Assembly: GCF_036373705.1 (NCBI RefSeq)
Contig: NW_027102659.1
Coordinates: 124,001 to 188,000 of the forward strand
Direction of reading: 5' to 3'
Length of the DNA: 64,000 bases
Origin: Amia ocellicauda
Taxonomy: Eukaryota > Chordata > Actinopteri > Amiiformes > Amiidae
In this document: in pieces, positions 8,785-17,031 of the stretch
Position numbering within the stretch: the stretch's first letter is position 1
How the letters are laid out: every line of letters begins with the position of its first letter
The notes under the pieces: generated by a model
What the model was told of the DNA's origin: nothing
What the model saw: only the letters and a program-made list of their open reading frames with translations
Databases searched by the model: none
Position numbers and translations under genes: made by a program

Positions 8785-9189
8785 TCAGACCCCCCTCCAA
8801 AACCCCACACGTCGTCTGTCGTAGTTCTGCAAGCTTTCCCATTCACACCTTTCAAAACCCTGAGTCGGAGACTCCATTTCGCATTCTCTTGGACCCTCTT
8901 GCAAGCCTTCTAGAGTCTTATCCACAAGCCCCAGATCTCTCCAGGCCATCACCTTCAACCAGTCCTCATAAGAGTATTCAATTACCGTCTCAAAAGGTTC
9001 CAACGTACCCTCCTTCTCTCCCAAAGCAAGAAGCTCCACTCCAACATAGCTGGGATCCCTTTTAAAGCGGTAACCCCGTCGAGCCCCCCAGAACAACACC
9101 CAGGAGCGTTCAATCTTCAAATTGGTGAGTACAGGAACCCTTGCCCGGGATTGTTTCTTGCGGGGTTTCATGTTGATGTCGCTGGACAT
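8785..9189 (-). pseudogene. Right-end protein with internal deletion (E1)
   Basis: The first 120 or so codons match the intact 236-aa gene of E3 (44820-45530), opening with MSSDINMKPRKKQSRARVP and containing WVLFWGARRGYRF. About 283 bp are missing at 8820/8821, so the C-terminal half and the acidic tail are lost and the frame ends in unrelated codons (RRRVGFWRGV). Function unknown. Confidence 0.75.
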
Positions 9190-9255
9190 GTTGAAGAAGC
9201 GGGATGTTTCAGAAGCTGAGAATTAAAGAGGTATTGCCTAAAAGAAGCGCGGGTT

Positions 9256-9263
9256 CTTAAATA
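9256..9263 (-). promoter_or_regulatory. TATA-like box for the right-end gene (E1)
   Basis: TATTTAAG on the minus strand lies about 70 bases before the ATG at 9189, between the gene and the terminal repeat with its CRE-like sites. The E3 counterpart is 45597-45604. Confidence 0.45.
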
Positions 9264-9307
9264 GAGAGGAGAGTTTCGGGGCGTTGCCTTCAGAGGGGTG
9301 GGGGTAT

Positions 9308-9492
9308 TTATGGGTGGCCTTGTTGTTCAGGGTTTTATGGGTGCACACTTTCTGACGGATATGACGTAGGAATAATTAAGGAAATAACTCTACCTAAAAT
9401 CACGCCCCCCAATTATGACGTAGGAATATTAATAAGCTTAGGGCATACGTCATAACAAAATAGGCCGCGCCCAAAAAACCCTACTATCTACT
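9308..9492 (-). repeat. Right terminal inverted repeat of E1
   Basis: About 185 bp, the inverse of the left repeats of E2, E3 and E4. On the minus strand it begins AGTAGATAGTAGGGTTTT. It contains three TGACGTA/TACGTCA sites and the GC-rich run GGGGGGCGTGATT. The outer end is fixed by the flanking target duplication. Confidence 0.93.
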
Positions 9493-9498
9493 CTTATG
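9493..9498 (+). other. Target site duplication CTTATG, right of E1
   Basis: CTTATG directly follows the right terminal repeat. The same hexamer precedes the left repeats of E2 (13618-13623), E3 (30155-30160) and E4 (48661-48666) and follows the right repeat of E3 (45834-45839). Six bases is the normal Polinton duplication length. Confidence 0.9.
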
Positions 9499-9808
9499 TA
9501 GTTGAAGGCGCAGTATAGCTCTCATAGTCTGGTGGTGACGGAAGACCACCAGCCGTTTGAACAAGCCATTCAGCATCACCTTGTTGGGTTAAGTGCAGGC
9601 ACTGTCAGAGCGCAGGGCGTCCTGCCTTTGAAAGAGTTTCCGAAGTGTCCTGATGTGCCCTTTAGCAATGCCAAACAGGTCTGTGAAAATGGCATCCTTT
9701 CGCGGCACTTCAGACGCCATCTCACAGTCTAGCCGACCTGAAACGCCTGAGCCCGTTTTACCAGCAGGTTCCAACGGTAACCGTTTGAAGCAAGAGGCGG
9801 CGTTGTCA

Positions 9809-9881
9809 GTTTCTGTAGTGTAGCGGTTATCACATTTGCCTAACGCGCGAAAGGTCCCCGGTTCGAAACCGGGCGGAAACA
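9809..9881 (+). tRNA. tRNA-Val (AAC)
   Basis: 73 nt and foldable. The acceptor GTTTCTG pairs with CGGAAAC with one G-T pair. The anticodon loop CTAACGC gives AAC. The T arm GGTTCGAAACC keeps the pol III B box. Differences from the best copy (46150) are in the acceptor, at the base before TTTGC and in the loop. No CCA is encoded, as is normal in eukaryotes. TTTT follows about 20 bases downstream (pol III stop). Confidence 0.8.
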
Positions 9882-10045
9882 GCCTGCTTTGGGCCGGCCC
9901 TTTTCGTCCTGCTTGCCCTCGTGGTTCCCTGCAGGCGGTGGGTGGCTTTTCTTCATTGGAGTGCCCGAAATCGGTGCTCTCAGAGCGTCCGTCCGTCGAC
10001 AGGTTGAAATTGTAAACGCTGGTGTAGCCACTTTTAATTAAAATC

Positions 10046-10105
10046 TGATGATGATGATGATGATGTTGTTGTTGTTGTTCTTGTTGTTCTTGTTGTCGTC
10101 GTAGT
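10046..10105. repeat. GAT/GTT trinucleotide tracts in the spacers
   Basis: A (GAT)n run followed by (GTT)n with GTTCTT interruptions. The same tract, with varying length, lies near 10984-11050, 11693-11740, 12581-12645, 12943-12990, 46386-46435, 47325-47400 and 47989-48050. Each time it follows CACTTTTAATTAAAAT or a close variant. These are unstable microsatellites inside the repeat unit; the polyS/polyT frames they encode are not genes. Confidence 0.85.
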
Positions 10106-10448
10106 CGCCGTCATTATTATTGTTAAAGTAAAGCAGTAGTTAGATTTGTTGCTACCGTAAGGTGTAGAAGGCACAATAGCTCTGATAGTCTGGTGGTGAA
10201 GGAAGACCACCAGACGTTTGAACAAGCCATTCAGCATCACCTTGTTGGGCTAAGTGCAGGCACTGTCAGAGCGCAGGGCGTCCTGCCTTTGAAAGAGTTT
10301 CCAAAGTGTCCTGATGTGCCCTTTAGCAATGCAAAATAGGTCAGTGAAAATAGAAACCTTTATCTCACAGGCTGGCCCACGGGAAACGCCTGTGCGTGTT
10401 TTATCAGCCTGCTTCGATGGGAGCCATTCGAAACGCCAGGACGGGTCG

Positions 10449-10521
10449 TTTTCCGTAGTGTAGTGGCTATCACGTTTGCCTCACACGCGAAAAGTCCCCG
10501 GTTCGAAACCGGGCGGAATCA
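10449..10521 (+). pseudogene. Degenerate tRNA-Val (CAC)
   Basis: Recognisable by GTAGTGTAGTGGCTATCACG, the anticodon loop CTCACAC (CAC) and GGTTCGAAACC. The acceptor is damaged: the 5' side reads TTTTCCG against 3' CGGAATC, leaving mismatches at the end. The internal promoter boxes are near intact, but the product probably would not fold well. Confidence 0.6.
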
Positions 10522-10742
10522 ACCTGCGGTGCACTCGTGCCAGTGCCATGTTACCCGTCGCCATCTCTCTGCCCCAAGGCCGGCCGTCGTTTTCTCTTCC
10601 TCGGAGTGGCAAGAAATCCTGACCTTGAGAACAAACGGTCGCAGAAGGGTAGCTTTGCGAGGCGCTGGAACTCACACTTTTAAAATCGATACATGTTGTA
10701 GCTGTTACAATACGACCGTAGCAGGATCAGCGACATTGCTGT

Positions 10743-10985
10743 TACTCTTATGTAGTCGAAGGCGCAGTATAGCTCTGATAGTCTGGTGGTGACGGAGGAC
10801 CTCCAGCCGTTTGAACAAGCCATTCAGCATCACCTTGTTGGGCTAAGTGCAGGCACTGTCAGAGCGCAGGGCGACCTGCCTTTGATAGAGTTTCCTAAGT
10901 GTCCCGAAATCGGTGCACTCAGAGCGTCCGTCCGTCGACAGGTTGAAATTGTAAACGCTGGTGTAGCCACTTTTAATTAAAATAT
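10743..10985 (+). repeat. tRNA-less spacer unit
   Basis: The 5' flank of a unit (GAAGGCGCAGTATAGCTC through GAGTTTCC) joins directly to the 3' flank (CCCGAAATCGGTGCACTCAG), skipping the roughly 600 bp that normally contain the tRNA. The same type of join occurs near 12344-12585, 12700-12940 and 47088-47330. Confidence 0.75.
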
Positions 10986-11455
10986 GATGATGATGTTGTT
11001 GTTCTTGTTCTTGTTGTTGTTGTTGTTCTTGTTTTTCTTGTTGTCGTCGTGGTCGCCGTCATTATTATTGTTAAAGTAAAGCAGTAGTTAGATTTGTTGC
11101 TACCGTCAGGTGTAGAAGGTACAATAGCTCAGTGATTGTCTGATGGTGGCACAAGACGAGCAGCAGCTGTTTGAACAAGCCATTGAGCATCACCTTGTTG
11201 GGGTAAGTGTAAGTCTTGTCATAGCTCAGGGCGTTCTTCCTTTGAAAGAGTTTCCAAAGTGTCCTGATGTGCCCTTGAGCAATGCAAAATAGGTCAGTGA
11301 AAATAGAAACCTTTATCTCACAGGCTGGCCCACGGGAAACCCCTGTGCGCGTTTTACCAGCCGGCTTCGATGGGAGCCATTCGAAACGCCAGGACGGGTC
11401 GGTTTTACCAGCAGTCTCCAACGGTAACCGTTCTAAGCAAGAGGTGACGGTGTCA

Positions 11456-11528
11456 GTTTCCGAAGTGTAGCGGTTATCATGTTCGCCTAACGCACGAAAG
11501 GTCCCCGGTTTGAAACCGGGCGGAAACA
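11456..11528 (+). pseudogene. Probable tRNA-Val (AAC) pseudogene
   Basis: 73 nt with intact acceptor pairing (GTTTCCG/CGGAAAC) and anticodon AAC. The T loop reads GGTTTGAAACC, changing the invariant C of the B box. The anticodon stem has a C-A mismatch (CTAACGC followed by ACGAA). Weak transcription and folding are expected. Confidence 0.6.
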
Positions 11529-12073
11529 GCCTGCTGTGGGCCGGCCCTTTTCGTCCTGCTTGCCCTCGTGGTTCCCCGGAGGCGGTAGGTGGCTTTTCTT
11601 CATTGGAGTGCCCGAAATTGGTGCACTCAGAGCGTCCGTCAATCGACAGGTTGAAATTGTAAATGCTGGTGTAGTCACTTTTAATTAAAATCTGATGATG
11701 ATGTTATTGTTGTTGTTGTTGTTGTTCTTGTTGTCGTCGTGGTCGCCGTCATTATTATTGTTAAAGTAAAGCTACCGTAAGGTGTAGAAGGCACAATAGC
11801 TCTGTGATTGTCTGATGGTGGCACAAGACAAGCAGCAGCTGTTTGAACAAGCCATTGAGCATCACCTTGTTGGGGTAAGTGTAAGTCTTGTCATAGCTCA
11901 GGGCGTTCTTCCTTTGAAAGAGTTTCCAAAGTGTCCTGATGTGCCCTTGAGCAATGCAAAATAGGTCAGTGAAAATAGAAACCTTTATCTCACAGGCTGG
12001 CCCACGGGAAACGCCTGTGTGCGTTTTACCAGCCGGCTTCGATAGGAGTTATTCGAAACACCAGGACGGGTCG

Positions 12074-12146
12074 GTTTCCGTAGTGTAGTGGCTATCACGT
12101 TTGCCTCACACGCGAAAGGTCCCCGGTTCGAAACCGGGCGGAAACA
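12074..12146 (+). tRNA. tRNA-Val (CAC)
   Basis: 73 nt. Acceptor GTTTCCG/CGGAAAC is perfect. The D arm is GTAGTGTAGTGGCTATCAC, the anticodon stem TTTGC/GCGAA with loop CTCACAC (CAC) has one T-G pair, and the T arm GGTTCGAAACC is perfect. Confidence 0.8.
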
Positions 12147-12600
12147 ACCCGTCCCCCATCTCTCTGCCCCAAGGGTGGCTGTCGTTTTCTCTTCCTCGGA
12201 GTGGCAAGAAATCCTGACCTTGAGAACAAACGATGTAAGAAGGGTAGCTTTGCGAGGCGCTGGAACTGACACTTTTAAAATCGATACATGTTGTTGCTGT
12301 TACAATACGACCGTAGCAGGATCGGCGACATTGCTGTTACTCTTATGTAGTTGAAGGCGCAAAATAGCTCTGATAGTCTGGTGGTGACGGAAGACCACCA
12401 GCCGTTTGAACAAGCCATTCAGCATCACCTTGTTGGGCTAAGTGCAGGCACTGTCTGATCGCAGGGCGTCCTGCCTTTGAAAGAGTTTCCGAAGTATCCC
12501 GAAATCGGTGCACTCAGAGCGTCCGTCCGTCGACAGGATGAAATTGTAAACGCTGGTGTAGCCACTTTTAATTAAAATCTGATGATGATGATGATGATGA

Positions 12601-12631
<31 letters not shown>

Positions 12632-13327
12632 CTTGTTGTCGTCGTGGTCGCCGTCATTATCATTGTTAAAGTAAAGCAGTAGTTAGATTTGTTGCTACCG
12701 TAAGGTGTAGAAGGCACAATAGCTCTGATAGTCTGGTGGTGAAGGAAGACCACCAGCCGTTTGAACAAGCCATTCAGCATCACCTTGTTGGGCTAAGTGC
12801 ACGCACTGTCTGATCGCAGGGCGTCCTGCCTTTGAAAGAGTTTCCGAAGTATCCCGAAATCGGTGCACTCAGAGCGTCCGTCCGTCGACAGGTTGAAATT
12901 GTAAACGCTGGTGTAGCCACTTTTAATAAAAATCTGATGATGATGTTATTGTTCTTGTTGTTGTTGTTGTTCTTGTTTTTCTTTTTGTCGTCGAGGTCGC
13001 CGTCATTATTATTGTTAAAGTAAAGCTACCGTAAGGTGTAGAAGGCACAATAGCTCTGTGATTGTCTGATGGTGGCACAAGACGAGCAGCAGCTGTTTGA
13101 ACAAGCCAGTGAGCATCACCTTGTTGGGGTAAGTGTAAGTCTTGTCATAGCTCAGGGCGTTCTTCCTTTGAAAGAGTTTCCAAAGTGTCCTGATGTGTCC
13201 TTGAGCAATGCAAAATAGGTCAGTGAAAATAGAAGCCTTTATCTCACAGGCTGGCCCACGGGAAACGCCTGTGCGCGTTTTACCAGCCGGCTTCGATGGG
13301 AGCCATTCGAAACACCACGACAGGTCG

Positions 13328-13400
13328 GTTTCCGTAGTGTAGTGGCTATCACGTTCGCCTCACACGCGAAAGGTCCCTGGTTCGAAACCGGGCGGAAACA
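13328..13400 (+). tRNA. tRNA-Val (CAC)
   Basis: 73 nt, acceptor perfect, anticodon stem TTCGC/GCGAA with CAC, T stem with one T-G pair (CCTGG against CCGGG). This unit lies immediately left of E2; its 3' flank contains the ACTCTTATG target. Confidence 0.82.
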
Positions 13401-13623
13401 ACCCGCGGTGCACGCGTGCTAGTGCTTTGTTATCTGTCCCTGTAACGCGGCCGGCCATCGTTTTCTCTTCCTCGGAGTGTCAAGAAATCCTGACCTTGAG
13501 AACAAACGATCACAGAAGGGTAGCTTTGCGAGGCGCTGGAACTGACAGTTTTAAAATCGATACATGTTGTTGCTGTTACAATACGACCGTAGCAGGATCG
13601 GCGACATTGCTGTTACTCTTATG

Positions 13624-13808
13624 AGTAGATAGTAGGGTTTTATGGGCGCGGCCTATTTTCTTATGACGTATGCCCTAAGCTTATTAATATTCCTACGTCA
13701 TAATTGGGGGGCGTGATTTTAGGTAGAGTTATTTCCTTAATTATTCCTACGTCATATCCGTCAGAAAGTGTACACCCATAAAACCCTGAACAACAAGGCC
13801 GCCCATAA
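13624..13808 (+). repeat. Left terminal inverted repeat of E2
   Basis: About 185 bp starting AGTAGATAGTAGGGTTTT. It matches the inverse of 9308-9492 until the sequences part after CCCATAA. Confidence 0.93.
13664..13754 (+). promoter_or_regulatory. Three CRE/ATF-like sites in the terminal repeat
   Basis: TGACGTA at 13664-13670 and TACGTCA at 13694-13700 and 13748-13754; the last two sit in the direct repeat ATTCCTACGTCATA. GGGGGGCGTG between them resembles a GC box. These sites are kept in both terminal repeats of every copy. Adenovirus inverted terminal repeats also carry ATF-type and GC-box sites, so a role in replication or end-proximal transcription is plausible. Confidence 0.6.
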
Positions 13809-14850
13809 CCTGTTGTTCTTGTTGTTCTTGTTGGTCAACTGTAGAGTGTGAATGGGTCGGCTCTTCCTGTAGTGTTTGGGGGTCTTTTTTAAATATACAT
13901 GTAATGGTTTAGTAAATCTAAACCGTTATAAGATCAACAAGTTCTGTTGTCTGTAATGGTCCCAGGTCTTAACAATGCCAGTTTTGAATAGTGCGTTTAT
14001 CATATTCACACTGTCTCTGTCTGTCTCTCTCTCTCTCTCGCCCAATCATTTTATAAGATCAACAAGTTCTATTGTCTGTTATGATCCCAGGTCCTAACAA
14101 TGCCTGTTTTGCATAGGGTACTTATGTTATCCACACTGTATCTGGCTCTGTCTCTCCCCTCAAATTTAATTAAAAATAAAATTAAAAAAGAGGGTGTGTG
14201 TGTGGGTGTTTGTGTGTATAGGTTAATTGTTTTTGTAAAAAAAAAAAAAAAAAGCTGTGGTTATATTTTATCTCTCACATAATGTGTTCAGTCGTTTTAC
14301 TTAAATACATTCTAGGGTCTTAAAGCTCATAAGAGTTAGACTTAAGATAAGGATATGCTTTTAAGGTATTTTAGCAGTCTCAATCCCTGATGATAAGGAA
14401 TCGTTTAAAAAATAAAAACAACTGATCACTCAATGCTAAATAGATCACAACACTCAAGGCTAAATCACTCACACCATGGGTGGCGGGGGTGGGCTCAGAC
14501 AACAGTACGTATGGCATGTGGTATCAAAACATTCAGAATACTTTTAACCTATATAATTTATAAGCTTTGTAAAATAAACCCAAATATCTCTTTTGCGGGG
14601 ATAAACGCTGTTCTGAGTAGTTTGTGACTTGTTTAATACCAAACAAAGCATCGCTATTAAAAAAAAAAAAAAAAACACTGTAAAAGCGCTAGTTATTTTA
14701 GATCTTTATAGTTATTTTCTTGGCTCAGGTTGTTTTTTAGCGCTTATAAAGGCCTGAAATATTCTTAGTGGTTTGTTGACTATAGGTCTTGATGCACAAA
14801 GGCCAGACCAGAACAATGCCTTACACGCAGATCCGGCATGTGGCCATCAG
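13809..14850. other. Left non-coding region of E2
   Basis: About 1 kb without a credible gene. It contains an inverted repeat (GGTTTAG/CTAAACC at 13906-13924), an imperfect tandem duplication of period 125 (from about 13926 and 14051, each with TTATAAGATCAACAAGTTCT), a CT microsatellite (about 14010-14040), a GT run (about 14195-14215) and A-runs near 14239 and 14660. Reading frames of about 60 aa here cross microsatellites and are not supported. Confidence 0.7.
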
Positions 14851-14858
14851 TATAAGTA
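14851..14858 (+). promoter_or_regulatory. TATA box of the seven-exon gene (E2)
   Basis: TATAAGTA about 70 bases before the ATG at 14924. It is flanked by CCAGACCAGA (about 14805) and GGTCTGGTCT (about 14863), partly inverted copies that could bind a regulator. Counterparts: 31539-31546 (E3) and 49894-49901 (E4). Confidence 0.6.
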
Positions 14859-14923
14859 TGAAGGTCTGGTCTTCAGCTCGACAGACTCTTACTGACCTTT
14901 CGATTTAAGACTAAAGATCAACA

Positions 14924-16965
14924 ATGTCCGGAAACAACATCAGCGACTTCGATTTAAATGAGTTTTTAGGCAAGTCTTCAGATTATTTTCATTGACTCAG
15001 AGCGTGTTGTGTGCATGTATTGTAAATAAGGCTATAACATCTGTTTTAAGTTCTGTAAAATTATTTTTCAGCCAGTCAACAGGAGTTAATTCCCAACGCT
15101 GAGGAGATCATCTGGAACAACGACGGTAAGATTTTTGTGTTTGCGCTCATGGGTTCTTATGTATGGGTGTGTGTGGTTTTGAAGCGGCTCATTAGAGTTA
15201 TGAAAACGTTTTAATATATATTAATGCCGGTCTCTTTAATTACACAGAAACTATCGAAAGGCCTGTGATTAATGTCTCCGAGGATCGACCAAGAGAAGTG
15301 GTTGTCCCTAGACAGACTGTCTGCCGACCGGGTAAGAACTAAACCCCTGTTTGTTTGTATAACGTTTCTGTAAGATGTTTGAGTCCAGTTTTGTTAATTT
15401 TAAAAAATTATCCTGTCTAACAGTATTAAGAAACGTGGTTCGAGACAACGAAAGGCCTTCCACATCGAGGGCTTGTTTCGTTTTACCTTCGAGAACCGTA
15501 ACCTTTCAAGAATCTGAAAGGCCGTCAGCCCCGGTATCTGATAGCTGTGAGTATATGTCTGCAGCCTGTAAGAGGATAAAGCTTTTTATAAAGCGGTGTG
15601 GTTAAAGGTTAAACATGTCTCTTACCTTCACAGCGGTGCAAAAAGCTAAACCAGCCGAAAAAAATAAGAAACGATTATTCTGTGGAGGTAAGTAAGATCT
15701 TTCAAACTTTAATGTTTTTAAAAGGGCTTTGTTTGCCCGTTGAGGGCTAATATTTAAGCGATGGGTGACCGTTTCCTGTAGGGCGGGGGGTTCTGGGAAA
15801 GATCTTTAGAAGTCCGGACAGGTCTAGGCTTGTTTCTGGGGAATGTGTTTAGAAATGACCGATTGCCGTACCGTCTGGTTAGGAAGTAAAGCCGTCCGAA
15901 AGGGTTTAGTAAGTTGTTTGACTTATCTCCCGCTATTATACTTCTGTTTTAAAGTGGTTGTAGGAAAAGGCTTGAAGGTGTTCATTGTATTTAATATTTA
16001 AACAGATCGTGAAAACGTTTGTGAAACAGGAAGTCCCGGGATCAGGAATCGTTTACACTTGGAAGGTTCGTTTAAAAATGAAATGTTGTTGTGTGTGTGT
16101 GTGTTTTATTAACAATATTACAGTTTTTAAAGAAACATTTAAGAAACAGTTTATTTACAGCGGCTTCTCTGTTTTACATTTATTATCAAGTCCTAATAAA
16201 TATATTGTCTGTAAATAATATTGCGTTGTAGTGAATGTCTAAGGCTATTTTCAAAGGTCTAAAAAAGCTAAAGGTTTTGAATGTCCTGGACATGTTGTTT
16301 TAAGTTTGATTTCTGTCGCCGTTTAAAGATGTAAATGTAATGTATATTTTTATTCTTCCCAAGACTATTGGGATAGTCATTCTGTGGATGAGCTATTGAG
16401 AACAATTACCCCGTCTAAGTGGGATCAAACATCTTCCCCGGTGAGATCACCGAGAGGATCCCCCACGGTGGTCTTGGAGACCCCCCAACATCTACTCAGG
16501 CCACAGCCTTCTGGGGGTAATTCAACACCCCAGATTCAGCCCGCCGCATTGTCGGGCGGAACAAATACAGGCATCCAACAACCTCATGGGTCGCCGTCAG
16601 TCAGGGCTGACACACCACCCAACGACGGCCTGGTTTCAACATCGTTCCCCCAGACCCATTTCTTGGCTACAGAAACGCGGAACAGTTCCCCGCGCTTGGC
16701 CAGGGTGTCACCGCAAAGGCCTTCTTGGTCTCCGTCCATGAGTATACGCTCGCTCCCTGCCTCCTTCGACCGAGATTTACCGGAGCGACCATCCTTTGAA
16801 GCTGAGCCAGGCCACCAGCCCCCGGAGCTACTTCCTGAAGGTCGGCATGAGTTGCTACATACTTTGTTACAAAATCAAAGACTTGTGTTAGTGGGGCAAA
16901 ACCTGGTGATAGAGAGCCAAAACCCCCTTATTAATACCCTTACTAACGAATTGTACAGTATTTAA
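14924..16965 (+). CDS. Seven-exon regulator-like protein, about 340 aa (E2, intact)
   Basis: Exons inferred from splice sites and frame: 14924-14969, 15072-15125, 15248-15331, 15424-15546, 15634-15687, 16006-16065 and 16364-16965, totalling 1023 nt. All six introns are phase 1. The first has a GC-AG donor (AG/GCAAGT); the others are GT-AG with GTAAG, GTGAG or GTTCG donors. The start encodes MSGNNISDFDLNEFL, with an acidic/hydrophobic SDFDLNEFL like activation domains. The middle is basic and Pro/Ser-rich. The C-terminus (about 295-340) is a leucine-rich amphipathic helix (HELLHTLLQNQRLVL). Family not recognised. The position behind the terminal repeat and TATA box suggests an early regulator. 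E3 and E4 copies are broken. Confidence 0.75.
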
Positions 16966-17011
16966 TGTTTTAATAGACACAAAACGCCTTACTATTGTGG
17001 GTTGTTGGAAA

Positions 17012-17024
17012 AATAAAAAATAAA
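17012..17024 (+). terminator. PolyA signals after the seven-exon gene (E2)
   Basis: Two AATAAA motifs (17012-17017 and 17019-17024), about 50 bases after the stop at 16965 and just before the polymerase ATG. The same arrangement is present in E3 and E4. Confidence 0.6.
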
Positions 17025-17031
17025 TTAAAAA

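Larger units (their letters stand above)
1..9492. mobile_element. Polinton/Maverick element copy E1 (right 9.5 kb)
   Basis: The window opens inside the polymerase gene, at the point matching position 20139 of copy E2, so the left part of E1 is outside. It carries the full Polinton core set: protein-primed PolB, packaging ATPase, adenain-like protease, two capsid proteins and a retroviral-type integrase. It ends in a terminal inverted repeat at 9308-9492, followed by the target duplication CTTATG. Intact reading frames in this copy are the ATPase, the 111-aa and 247-aa proteins, protease, core protein, integrase and the 282-aa protein. Polymerase, both capsid genes, the BCL-2-like ORF and the right-end gene are broken. 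Confidence 0.95.
9493..13623. repeat. Spacer 1: tRNA-Val repeat array
   Basis: 4.1 kb of host repeat between E1 and E2. Two related unit types alternate, one around a tRNA-Val(AAC) and one around a tRNA-Val(CAC). Each carries the block TAGTCTGGTGGTGA with the following CAAGCCATTCAGCATCACC, a GTT/GAT trinucleotide tract and an ACTCTTATGTAG segment in the CAC-type flank. Some units have lost the tRNA. Reading frames up to about 116 aa occur here but run through tRNA and microsatellite sequence; I see no protein gene. Confidence 0.85.

Noticed and set aside
10046-10105. CRISPR-like or satellite array
   Set aside because: The repetition is a GAT/GTT microsatellite inside a larger unit; there are no regular direct repeats with unique spacers.
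10463-10792. ORFs of 60-116 codons in the tRNA spacers
   Set aside because: They read through tRNA-Val genes and trinucleotide tracts, differ in frame between units and have biased, repeat-derived composition.
14100-14282. 60-codon ORF in the left non-coding region
   Set aside because: It passes through GT and poly-A runs and is disrupted in E3.
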